Source of the DNA: Xanthobacteraceae bacterium
GTDB taxonomy: Bacteria > Pseudomonadota > Alphaproteobacteria > Rhizobiales > Xanthobacteraceae
DNA length: 20,808 nt
Direction of reading: 5' to 3'
NCBI GenBank assembly: GCA_019746355.1
Contig: JAIESC010000056.1
Span: forward strand, 1-20,808
In this document: one piece after another, positions 13,566 to 20,808 of the stretch
Layout: every line of letters begins with the position of its first letter
Position numbering within the stretch: the first letter of the stretch is position 1
Translations under genes and position numbers: made by a program
The notes under the pieces: model-generated
Told to the model about the DNA's origin: nothing
The model's database searches: none
What the model saw: the letters and a program-made list of their open reading frames with translations, nothing else

Positions 13566-14738
13566 TCAGCGCACCAATTCCCGCATCGCCTGATCGAGCC
13601 CCTCGAGCGTCAGCGGGTACATCCGCCCGCCCATCAGCTGCTTCATCAGGCGGATCGAGTGCGTGTATTCCCACTGGCTCTCCGGCACCGGATTGAGCCA
13701 CACGCAGGCCGGATAGGTGCGCGTGATGCGCTCCATCCATGTCGCCCCGGCCTCCTCGTTGAAGTGCTCGACCGAGCCGCCCGGCGTCGTGATCTCGTAG
13801 GGCGACATCGAGGCGTCGCCGACGAAGATCGTCTTGTAGTCGTGCGGATAGGTGTGCAGCACCTGCCAGGTCGGCGTCGTCTGCTGGAACCGTCGGCGGT
13901 TCTCCTTCCACAGCCGCTCGTAGACGCAGTTGTGGAAGTAGAAATGCTCCATGTGCTTGAACTCGGTGCGCGCCGCCGAGAACAGCTCCTCGGTCGCCTG
14001 GATGTGCCAGTCCATCGAGCCGCCGATGTCGAAGAACAGCAGCACCTTCACCGCATTGTGCCGCTCCGGCCGCATCAGGATGTCGAGATAGCCCTTGTGC
14101 GCCGTACCCTTGATGGTGCCGTCGAGATCGAGCTCGTCGGGGGCGCCGGTGCGGGCGAACTTGCGCAGCCGCCGCAGCGCCACTTTGATGTTGCGCGTGC
14201 CGAGTTCGACGTCGCCGTCGAGGTCCTTGAACTCGCGCTTGTCCCACACCTTCACCGCGCGGCGATGCTTGCTCTCCCCGCCGATGCGGATGCCTTCGGG
14301 GTTGTAGCCGGAATTGCCGAACGGTGACGTGCCGCCGGTGCCGATCCACTTGTTGCCGCCCTGGTGGCGGCCCTTCTGCTCGGCCATGCGCTTCTTCAGC
14401 GTCTCGAGCAGCTTGTCGAGGCCGCCCAGCGCCTCGATCTGCTTCTTCTCCTCCTCGGTGAGATATTTCTCGGCGAGCGCCTTCAGCCACTCGGACGGGA
14501 TTTCAGTTGCGACCGCGTCCTCCATCAGCTCGAGGCCCTTGAAGACGTGGCCGAACACCCGGTCGAACTTGTCAAGGTTGCGCTCGTCCTTCACCAGGGC
14601 GGCGCGCGACAGGTAATAGAAGTCCTCCACCCGCCGGCCGGCGAGATTCTTGTCCATCGCCTCCATCAGCGTCAGATATTCGCGCAACGTGACCGGCAGG
14701 CCTGCGGATTTCAGCTCGTGGAAGAACGTGACGAACAT
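13566..14738 (-). CDS. von Willebrand factor A domain protein, CoxE-like
   Basis: This is a 390-residue cytoplasmic protein. It begins MFVTFFHELKSAGLPVTLREYLTLMEAM, the typical opening of CoxE-like vWA proteins. A Lys/Glu-rich helical part and a GGNKWIGTGGTSPFG linker follow. The vWA domain has a MIDAS site D237-I-G-G-S241-M (FFDIGGSMDWH), so the usual DxSxS is DxGxS. Later features are YFHNCVYERLW and FVGDASMSPYEIT, with Asp/Ser for metal binding. CoxE-type proteins normally act with a MoxR AAA+ ATPase (CoxD) to insert metals or remodel complexes. No such ATPase is in this window. The start is chosen at the conserved MFVTFF; the frame is open 12 codons further, and no Shine-Dalgarno is clear. 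It is divergent from the membrane protein gene to the right. Confidence 0.9.
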   Translation of the reverse strand: MFVTFFHELKSAGLPVTLREYLTLMEAMDKNLAGRRVEDFYYLSRAALVKDERNLDKFDRVFGHVFKGLELMEDAVATEIPSEWLKALAEKYLTEEEKKQIEALGGLDKLLETLKKRMAEQKGRHQGGNKWIGTGGTSPFGNSGYNPEGIRIGGESKHRRAVKVWDKREFKDLDGDVELGTRNIKVALRRLRKFARTGAPDELDLDGTIKGTAHKGYLDILMRPERHNAVKVLLFFDIGGSMDWHIQATEELFSAARTEFKHMEHFYFHNCVYERLWKENRRRFQQTTPTWQVLHTYPHDYKTIFVGDASMSPYEITTPGGSVEHFNEEAGATWMERITRTYPACVWLNPVPESQWEYTHSIRLMKQLMGGRMYPLTLEGLDQAMRELVR

Positions 14739-14873
14739 GGCGCGAGCATAGCATGGGCCCGGCCGTGCGACCAAAATGCCGCAGCGGGACCGGCCCCGCC
14801 TTCATCTGCCGTTCATCCGGCTGATCCGAAAACGTCATCGGGCGATAACAAGGGTCAAGAAGGCCGGGGCTGA

Positions 14874-16250
14874 ATGCCGGGGTTGATGCGTCTCGGGGCC
14901 GTGCTCACGGCCACCGTGGTTCTGCTCGCGCCAGCGATCTGGAACCGGTTTCCGCTGCTGCAATACGACACCGGCGGCTATCTCGCGCGATGGTACGAGG
15001 GCTATCTCGTGCCCAGCCGCTCGACCGTCTACGGCCTGTTCCTGACCCTTCTCTCCTGGCTCGACTTCTGGCCGGTGGTGGTGGCCCAGTCGCTGGTGAC
15101 GGTCTGGGTGCTGGCGCTGACGCTGCGCGCGCTTGGCTTCGGCGGACGGCCCTACCTGCTGGTCGGCGTCACCGCGGCGCTGTGCGCATTCACCACGCTG
15201 CCGTGGCTGACCAGCATCCTGCTCACCGACATCTTCGCCGCGTTGCCGGTGCTTGCGGTCTATCTCCTGGTGTTCAGCAGCGACGCGCTGCGGCGCTTCG
15301 AGCGGCCGGCGCTGATCGCGCTGATCGCGTTTTCGGTCGCGACCCACAGCGCGACGTTCGCCGTGCTCGCGGCGCTGGTGCTCGTCGCCGCAGCAGCGCG
15401 CTACGCCCTCGGCATGGGTGCATTCAGCGGCGTCCTGCGCGGCGCCGTCGCGCTCGCGCTCGGCGCGCTCATGCTGCTCAGCGCCAACTACGTCACCTCC
15501 GGCCGCTTTGTCTGGACGCCCGGGGGCATCGCGCTGTCGTTCGGCCGCATGCTGCAGGACGGCATTGTCGCCCGCTATCTCCACGAGCATTGCCCGGACC
15601 GACGGCTGCGGTTGTGCACACACCGGCACGAGCTGCCTGATGACGCCGACGTGTTCTTCTGGAGCGGCGACGGCTCGGTGTTCAACCGGCTCGGCCGCTT
15701 TGCGGGGCTCGGCGACGAGATGGGCCTGATCGTCGGCGAGAGCCTGCGCGCCTATCCGGCGTGGCAGCTTCAGGCTGCGGCGGTCGCGACGCTGCGTCAG
15801 CTCGTCCGCGTCTCGACCGGCGAAGGCGTCGTGCCGACCGCGTGGCACACCGTCGGCATGATCGAGAAGTTCACGCCGCACGCGGCCCCGGCCATGCGCG
15901 CCTCGCGGCAGCAGCAGGGCGAGCTCGATTTTACCGCGATCAACGCGATCCAGCGGCCACTCGCGCTCGCCGCGATGCTGCTGCTCGTGCCGCTGATGCT
16001 GTGGGGCATGCGACGACAGCCGATGCACGATCTCGGCCGCCTTGCCGCGACCATCGCCTGCGCGCTGCTCGCCAACGCCGTGGTCTGCGGCGTGTTCGCC
16101 AACCCGCACGACCGCTATGGCGCCAGGCTTGCCTGGCTTGCGCCGCTGGTCGTGGGCCTTGCCGCCTTCAGGCTCTATGAGCAGCGCCGGCACGAAACCG
16201 CGGCTCCCGCGATGCGGCCGCAGGCCGTCCCCGACGGCACGGTCCCGTGA
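14874..16250 (+). CDS. Polytopic membrane protein, possible GT-C-like
   Basis: This 458-residue inner-membrane protein has about nine or ten hydrophobic helices. Between helices 1 and 2 is a polar loop with QYDTGGYLARWYEGYLVPSRSTVYG. A long extracytoplasmic insert at about residues 225-300 (LHEHCPDRRLRLCTHRHELPDDADVFFWSGDGSVFNRL) breaks the membrane part, and the last helices end near residue 435. An acidic residue in the first external loop together with a large soluble insert recalls GT-C glycosyltransferases, but I do not recognise a family signature. The ATG at 14874 is used; an ATG four codons later is equally possible. The next gene, an exported SGNH hydrolase 72 bp downstream on the same strand, may be co-transcribed. 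Confidence 0.8.
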   Translation: MPGLMRLGAVLTATVVLLAPAIWNRFPLLQYDTGGYLARWYEGYLVPSRSTVYGLFLTLLSWLDFWPVVVAQSLVTVWVLALTLRALGFGGRPYLLVGVTAALCAFTTLPWLTSILLTDIFAALPVLAVYLLVFSSDALRRFERPALIALIAFSVATHSATFAVLAALVLVAAAARYALGMGAFSGVLRGAVALALGALMLLSANYVTSGRFVWTPGGIALSFGRMLQDGIVARYLHEHCPDRRLRLCTHRHELPDDADVFFWSGDGSVFNRLGRFAGLGDEMGLIVGESLRAYPAWQLQAAAVATLRQLVRVSTGEGVVPTAWHTVGMIEKFTPHAAPAMRASRQQQGELDFTAINAIQRPLALAAMLLLVPLMLWGMRRQPMHDLGRLAATIACALLANAVVCGVFANPHDRYGARLAWLAPLVVGLAAFRLYEQRRHETAAPAMRPQAVPDGTVP

Positions 16251-16322
16251 CGCCCCCATGACCGTTTCGGGCCAAATCTGTCAGCCGGGCCGCTCCAAAT
16301 TCCGCCTTATACACGCTACTAA

Positions 16323-18281
16323 ATGCGCCGCCTCGAATTGTGGACCGAGATGCGCGCTTTAGCCGTTGCGGCGCTTGCCGCCCTTGTTGTCTCCCCCTCC
16401 TCCGTCGGACCGGGCTTCGCTCAAACCGAAGAGCCCGGCATTCACATCGACTGGGAGGTGAAGAACCGCTTCCGGCTGTTCAAGCGCAGCTCCGACTTCC
16501 AGCGGCACGTCGCTGCGGCGCGAGCCGGCAACCAGTTCGCCGCCGAGCATCAGCTTGAAAGCCTGACCGGCGGCCGCGGCTGGGCGCAGGAGATTCTGCC
16601 GCATCTGTGCGTCAACGCCGCGGGCACCCTGCTCGAGACCTGCGAGCGCGACGGCGAGCGGGAAAACTACCTCGCGCCGAAGACCCATCCGGTCGTCGTG
16701 CGGCTCACGGGCGCGGTGCCGCCGGGCGCGACCTGCAACTGGAGCTTCGACGACGGCACGATCCCGCCGAAGCAGGTGAACGCACCCTGCACCGAGACGG
16801 TCCAGCAGCGGGTCGCCTACGGCAAGCCCACCATCGCCGCGGTCGGCATCACGCGGCCCGACAACAGCGTCGAAAGCGTCTCGACCGAAATCCAGGTGCG
16901 CGATCTCCTGATCGCCGGCCTCGGCGACTCGGTCGCCGCGGGCGAAGGCAATCCCGACAGGCCTGTCGCGCTCGCCGACGAAGGCTTCTGCTTCCAGCGC
17001 TTCCTCGGCGCGGTGCGCGGCGAATATTTCCGGCCGAGCCGCGCCGGCTATCGCGGTGACAAGGCCTGCGAGGGCAACCCGGCCGGCACCGGGTCGGACG
17101 CGACCAACGACTGGTCGAGCCAGGGCGCGCTCTGGATGTCGGCCGCCTGCCACCGCTCGCTCTACGGCTATCAGATCCGCACCGCGCTGACCGTGGCGAT
17201 CGAGAACCGGCAGGCCGCCGTCACTTTCATTCCGCTCGCTTGCAGCGGCGCGACCATCGACGCGGGCCTGCTCGGCTCACAAGGCGCGAGCGACTGCCCG
17301 CCGACAGGGCGCTGCGCCGGCACGGTGCCGGCACAGGTCGCGCAGCTCGCCGACGCGCTCGCACGCGCGCGCCGTTCCGATCCGAACCGCAAGCTCGATG
17401 TCGTGATGCTCACGGTAGGCGCCAACGACATCAAGTTCTCCGGTCTCGTCGCCGACGTCACGATCAACCCGGGCGTCGAGCGCGTGCTGTTCAACCAGGG
17501 CGGCCTGATCGCGACGGTTCCGGAGTCGCAGACATTGCTCGACCGCACGCTACCGCAGAGCTTCGCCAGACTCCGCACCGCGCTGAAGCCTTTGGTCGGC
17601 GGCAATCTCGCGCGGGTGGTCTATGTGTCCTACGGACATCCCGCCATGAACGGCGACCAGCCCTGCCCCGGCGGCCGCGACGGCCTCGACGTGCATCCCT
17701 CGTTCAATGCCGATGGCCGCAAGCTCAAGCTCGTCACCGACTTCGTGATGAACCGGTTCATGCCGCGGCTCCAGGCACTGGCGCGCTGCGAGCACGGCGT
17801 GGTATGCGGCAATCCCGAAACCGACCGCATGACCTTCATCGACACGCACCAGGATGCGTTCGCCCGGCACGGCCTCTGCGTGCGCGCGAGCGACGACCCG
17901 GAGTTCGACCGCGACTGCTTCTCGCCGGACGGCAAGAGCTTCGATCCCGATCCGGTGACGGCCGCCGGGTCGCCGCTGGTCTGCCCGCGGCGGCCGAGCG
18001 AGTTCCGCCCCTACGCACCCCGCGCGCGCTGGATCCGCACGGCGAACGACAGCTATTTCACCGCGATGACGTTCCCGCGCGGTCTGCCCGCGACCATGCA
18101 GCCGAGCAATATTCACGACGCGACCTGGGGCGCGCTGTCGGCGGTCTATGGCGGCGCATTCCATCCGACCGCCGAGGGCCACGCGGTGATGGCCGACGCG
18201 GCGCTGCCCGCGGTGCGCGATGTGCTGGGACTGAAAGCGCCCGCAAGCGTGACCGCGGGACCGCTTCCGCCGTTGCGCTGA
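16323..18281 (+). CDS. Secreted SGNH/GDSL-family hydrolase
   Basis: This 652-residue exported esterase-type protein has a signal peptide ending near GPGFAQ. An N-terminal domain of about 160 residues follows (with VRLTGAVPPGATCNWSFDDG, an Ig/PKD-like look). The SGNH core has nucleophile Ser203 in GLGDSVAAGEGN (block I), Gly309 in ACSGAT (block II), Asn368 in VGANDIKF (block III) and His614 in AFHPTAEGH (block V). The usual Asp three residues before the His is Gly611, so this would be a Ser-His dyad or use a backbone carbonyl, as reported for the Streptomyces scabies esterase. Many Cys residues suggest periplasmic disulfides. The first ATG is used, but the tenth codon (ATG at 16350) fits a signal peptide better. 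Likely targets are acyl or acetyl esters on lipids or glycans (inference). Confidence 0.9.
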   Translation: MRRLELWTEMRALAVAALAALVVSPSSVGPGFAQTEEPGIHIDWEVKNRFRLFKRSSDFQRHVAAARAGNQFAAEHQLESLTGGRGWAQEILPHLCVNAAGTLLETCERDGERENYLAPKTHPVVVRLTGAVPPGATCNWSFDDGTIPPKQVNAPCTETVQQRVAYGKPTIAAVGITRPDNSVESVSTEIQVRDLLIAGLGDSVAAGEGNPDRPVALADEGFCFQRFLGAVRGEYFRPSRAGYRGDKACEGNPAGTGSDATNDWSSQGALWMSAACHRSLYGYQIRTALTVAIENRQAAVTFIPLACSGATIDAGLLGSQGASDCPPTGRCAGTVPAQVAQLADALARARRSDPNRKLDVVMLTVGANDIKFSGLVADVTINPGVERVLFNQGGLIATVPESQTLLDRTLPQSFARLRTALKPLVGGNLARVVYVSYGHPAMNGDQPCPGGRDGLDVHPSFNADGRKLKLVTDFVMNRFMPRLQALARCEHGVVCGNPETDRMTFIDTHQDAFARHGLCVRASDDPEFDRDCFSPDGKSFDPDPVTAAGSPLVCPRRPSEFRPYAPRARWIRTANDSYFTAMTFPRGLPATMQPSNIHDATWGALSAVYGGAFHPTAEGHAVMADAALPAVRDVLGLKAPASVTAGPLPPLR

Positions 18282-18292
18282 TTGCCATTTCA

Positions 18293-18318
18293 CCCCTGCT
18301 GCGACCCTTTGTCAGGGG
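18293..18318 (+). terminator. Weak hairpin after SGNH hydrolase gene
   Basis: CCCCTG and CAGGGG pair over 6 bp around a 14-nt loop, 11 bp beyond the stop codon. The sequence after it is AT-rich (TATATTTT and CTTTTT follow), which could support termination. Confidence is low because the stem is short and the loop large. Confidence 0.3.
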
Positions 18319-18352
18319 ATTCCCTATATTTTCACCTTTTTATTCATTCCTC

Positions 18353-18381
18353 TTGCTGGTAGAAACCGTTAGTCGTATAGA
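18353..18381 (+). promoter_or_regulatory. Candidate promoter ahead of the flippase-ligase fusion gene
   Basis: TTGCTG and TATAGA are separated by 17 bp in the most AT-rich gap of the window, 32 bp before the coding start. The -35 is poor and the -10 fair, so this is a candidate only. Its presence would let the fusion gene be expressed apart from the SGNH gene. Confidence 0.35.
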
Positions 18382-18413
18382 ACAAAAGAAGAACAAAAGT
18401 CAAAGGTGCGCTG

Positions 18414-20564
18414 TTGAGGGAAAATGTGCTTCGCGCCCTGGGCCTTTGCGCCCCGGTGCTCGTGTCTCTGGCCTTGCTTGCCGCGCTGATCTGGTTTCTC
18501 GAGCCGCAGGAAATTGCGCGGGCGTTGGGCTCCCTTCCATTTCGGTCGCTCGCCGCCGCGAGCTTGTTTCTCCTCGCCGGTGCCATCCTGGCCGGTCTGC
18601 GGCTGCGAACCATCGCCCGGCAAATCGGACACCGCCTGACATTGACCGAGGCGATGCAGGCGATGGCCTTCGGCCAGATCGGCGGCGCGCTCTCCATTCA
18701 GTATTTCGGCCAGATCGCGGCACGGACCGCGCTGCTTCGCTCCCGCGGCGTCCAGTTGCCTGCAAACATTGCCATGACGTCACTGGAGAAGCTGGCGGCG
18801 CTGGCCGTTTCGCTGGCCATGGCGATGGGCGGAGCGGTCTGGCTGTTCGGCGAGATTGCGCTTCGGCTCGATCAGGGTGGCATTCAGTTCCTGCATTTGA
18901 TCTTCGGACTTCTTTTCGCCGCCGTGGGCAGCGGCTTGGTCGGATGGGGCGCACTGGCTTGGCGCAAGGCGCACTACTTCGCGAACGCCCGTGTCGTTGC
19001 GCCCTTGCTGATCAGCATCGCCTACACCGTGGCGATGCAAAGCTGTACGGCGACCGCCTATGTCATTGCGGCAAAATCGCTGGCGCCTGCCATTCACATC
19101 AGCGACCTGGTCGCCGCCTCGTTTATCATCATGTTTGCCGCGAGCATCCCGATCAGTTTCTCTGGATGGGGCGTGCGCGAACTGAGCGCCGTTTTTGCGC
19201 TCACGACGGTCGGTATTCCCCCGGGGACGGCGGTTGCGGTTGCCATCTCGGTGGGCGCCCTTTCTCTGCTCGCGGTCGCCTTGGTCGCGGCATTCAGCAG
19301 CTTGTTCGCAAAGCAATCCGTTGCGGCTGCTTCCGCTCCAGACTCCGGCGCTCGACCCGCGATGATTGCTTCGGCGCTTGCATGGCTCGCTGCCGTGGTC
19401 ACCGCGACGTTGATCGTCATTCAGGTCAAGGTGCCGACCGCAACCAGCCTTCTCAATCTCAATCCAGCCGATCCGTTCGCCGTGATCGGCGCCCTGTTGT
19501 TCTGTTACGCGGTGTACCGGACCGGCTGGCCCGACTGGCGCATTCCCAACCTGGGACTGCACGTGGCCTGCATGACGGCGACGGTCCTTATCGCCTTTCT
19601 GATTGGCCTGGCATCTTTCGGGCTGACGGACTGGGCGTTTCTGAATCGAACGCTGGGCTGGTTCGTGTTGTTGGCCTATGCCTCCACGGGAGCTCTCATC
19701 GTCCAGACCGCCGGCCCGGTCAGCACTTCGATTTTGCTGCGGACATTCATCGGCGCTGTGACCGGCGCCATCATCCTGAACCTGCTGATGCTGGTCGGCC
19801 AGAACGCTGGCTTGACCTCACTGGGGCAGGTAACGGTTGTGCCGTTTGAGGGCCTCTCGGGAAATCGTAACGCGTTTGCCTTCCTGATCGTCATGGCGCT
19901 GGCTTGCGCCCCGGCTGCGAAAGTGAGTGCCGCCGTCCTCGGAGTTCTCGGCGTTGGTGTCTGGTTCACCGGTTCCTTTGCCGGCCTGGGCGCAGCATGC
20001 TTTGTCCTGTCGCTGGAGCTGTGGAAACGAGAACTTGGCATCCGTGTCTTGGTCAAAGCCGCTGCCGTGGGGCTGGCGATCGTCGCTGGCGTCCGACTTG
20101 CCGCACCCGTGCAGCATTTCTTTGAGGCTTCGACCACGACGCAGGCAACGGTATCGGCGCTGTTCTACTCAAGCTATTCGCTGGCCGAACGCCTGAAGAG
20201 CCTGGAGGGAGGGCTCGCGCTGTTCCTGCAGCATCCGATTTTTGGCGCCGGGCTCGGTTCCTACATGGAGGCGCAGACACGCCTTGGCGAACCTCTGGTC
20301 ATTCATTCCACGCCGGTGTGGCTGCTTGCCGAAATGGGGATCGTGGGCTTTGCCGTTTTCTGCTGGTTCGGTTGGCGCATGACGCAGACGGCGATCCAGG
20401 CGAAGGATTCGGAATCCGCAGCACTGCTGTTCATTTTGGCGGGCTTCTGCGCCATGGCCGCCGTGCACGACATGATGTACCAGCGCTCGATCTGGCTCTT
20501 GGCAGGGGCACTGTTGGTCAGGTCGACCGCCGGGGCTACGCTGTCGTCGAGCGCGTCAAGATAG
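18414..20564 (+). CDS. Fusion: LPG-synthase-type/UPF0104 membrane domain + O-antigen ligase/Wzy-like domain
   Basis: This is a 716-residue polytopic protein. Residues about 1-300 match the lysylphosphatidylglycerol synthase TM/UPF0104 family, with FGQIGGALSIQYFGQIAARTALL, MTSLEKLAALAVSLA and PISFSGWGVRELSAVF as the characteristic blocks. A polar linker at about 300-318 leads to a second set of helices with O-antigen ligase/polymerase marks. These are GLSGNRNAFAFLIVMAL near 480, RLKSLEGGLALFLQHPIFGAG near 592 and HSTPVWLLAEMGIVGF near 629. The first type is linked to lipid or lipid-linked sugar transfer or flipping; the second joins glycan chains in the periplasm. The start is non-ATG: TTG at 18414 (AAAGGTG upstream) or GTG at 18426 (GAGGGA upstream). 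Base composition is milder than the left neighbours. A role in surface polysaccharide or glycolipid assembly is inferred. Confidence 0.85.
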   Translation: MRENVLRALGLCAPVLVSLALLAALIWFLEPQEIARALGSLPFRSLAAASLFLLAGAILAGLRLRTIARQIGHRLTLTEAMQAMAFGQIGGALSIQYFGQIAARTALLRSRGVQLPANIAMTSLEKLAALAVSLAMAMGGAVWLFGEIALRLDQGGIQFLHLIFGLLFAAVGSGLVGWGALAWRKAHYFANARVVAPLLISIAYTVAMQSCTATAYVIAAKSLAPAIHISDLVAASFIIMFAASIPISFSGWGVRELSAVFALTTVGIPPGTAVAVAISVGALSLLAVALVAAFSSLFAKQSVAAASAPDSGARPAMIASALAWLAAVVTATLIVIQVKVPTATSLLNLNPADPFAVIGALLFCYAVYRTGWPDWRIPNLGLHVACMTATVLIAFLIGLASFGLTDWAFLNRTLGWFVLLAYASTGALIVQTAGPVSTSILLRTFIGAVTGAIILNLLMLVGQNAGLTSLGQVTVVPFEGLSGNRNAFAFLIVMALACAPAAKVSAAVLGVLGVGVWFTGSFAGLGAACFVLSLELWKRELGIRVLVKAAAVGLAIVAGVRLAAPVQHFFEASTTTQATVSALFYSSYSLAERLKSLEGGLALFLQHPIFGAGLGSYMEAQTRLGEPLVIHSTPVWLLAEMGIVGFAVFCWFGWRMTQTAIQAKDSESAALLFILAGFCAMAAVHDMMYQRSIWLLAGALLVRSTAGATLSSSASR

Positions 20565-20731
20565 CGCAATTCACGCTTGGCACGCGGCGAGCCATCCCTG
20601 TGCCGCTCGCCTGCGGCATCAGTGAGAGATCCTGCTTCAACCGCTGCTTCCGTCGCCAGGTCGGCGCTCGCCGACGCAATATCGCGGCGGCAACGGCGCG
20701 GCGAACGACGAGTGGGCGCCGCTTCCGACCC

Positions 20732-20808
20732 TTACGCCACGCCGAGCTTCTTCTGCAGGCTGGTCGACGAGGTCGTGTACTGGAACGTCAGCTTCTTGTC
20801 CGGATAGA
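20732..20808 (-). CDS. C-terminal fragment of a protein cut by the window edge
   Basis: The last 25 codons of a minus-strand frame read YPDKKLTFQYTTSSTSLQKK then LGVA and TAA. Codons are strongly GC-ended (AAG, CTG, ACG, TTC, CAG), as in real genes here. It continues beyond the window. Too little remains to name the product. The 167 bp between this stop and the fusion gene's stop hold no supported gene. Confidence 0.6.
   Translation of the reverse strand, partial: YPDKKLTFQYTTSSTSLQKKLGVA

Noticed and set aside
14835..16259. Long minus-strand open frame (474 codons) opposite the membrane protein
   Set aside because: Low-complexity His/Arg/Glu/Gln composition typical of an antisense shadow. 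The plus strand has membrane helices and proper codon bias.
17240..19849. Plus-strand open frame of 869 codons spanning the SGNH gene end and the fusion gene
   Set aside because: It crosses two genes with convincing motifs in another frame and is Arg-rich without motifs of its own. Absence of stops is due to high GC.

Overview
The window is GC-rich alphaproteobacterial chromosome, most likely Rhizobiales from the Bradyrhizobiaceae/Xanthobacteraceae neighbourhood. This rests on strong GC third-position bias, Bug-type solute-binding and UPF0178 proteins, GC-rich palindromic intergenic repeats of the kind common in that group, and a Shine-Dalgarno sequence that matches 17 nt of the 3' end of Rhizobiales 16S rRNA as I remember it. 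No rRNA, tRNA, CRISPR array, transposase or phage gene was seen.

Left part (1-8019): a minus-strand membrane protein, an EntS-like MFS exporter, an orphan Bug/TctC-type binding protein and a PheA/TfdB-like flavin monooxygenase. A short, visibly AT-richer patch with an unrecognised 138-residue protein follows. Then comes a plus-strand pair, a PuuE-like polysaccharide deacetylase/allantoinase homologue and an amidase-signature hydrolase, joined by an ATGA overlap. Three palindromic intergenic elements lie at 758-920, 2255-2364 and 7812-7997. The first and third share a 30-nt core.

Middle (8020-14738): mostly minus-strand and mostly small or poorly characterised genes. They are an exported metallo-beta-lactamase-fold hydrolase, two small membrane or exported proteins, a one-TM protein, a DUF1624/HGSNAT-like membrane acyltransferase, a UPF0178 (YaiI) protein, a plus-strand exported Gly-rich protein and a CoxE-like von Willebrand A protein. 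Several genes are followed by clear hairpins. The most striking item is a tiny autonomous transcription unit at about 10012-10268 on the minus strand. It has a TTGACA promoter, a 17-nt extended Shine-Dalgarno, a GTG-started 24-codon ORF and a strong intrinsic terminator. This is the architecture published for rreB, the ribosome-regulated small mRNA of Bradyrhizobiaceae.

Right part (14739-20808): three plus-strand envelope-type genes, namely a polytopic membrane protein, a secreted SGNH/GDSL hydrolase and a 716-residue fusion of an LPG-synthase-type/UPF0104 membrane domain with an O-antigen ligase/Wzy-type domain. Together they suggest surface glycan or lipid handling, although this is inference. 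The last 77 bases hold the C-terminus of a minus-strand gene cut by the window edge.

Nothing in the window is a clear undescribed multigene system. The rreB-like unit and the fusion protein are the parts most worth following up.
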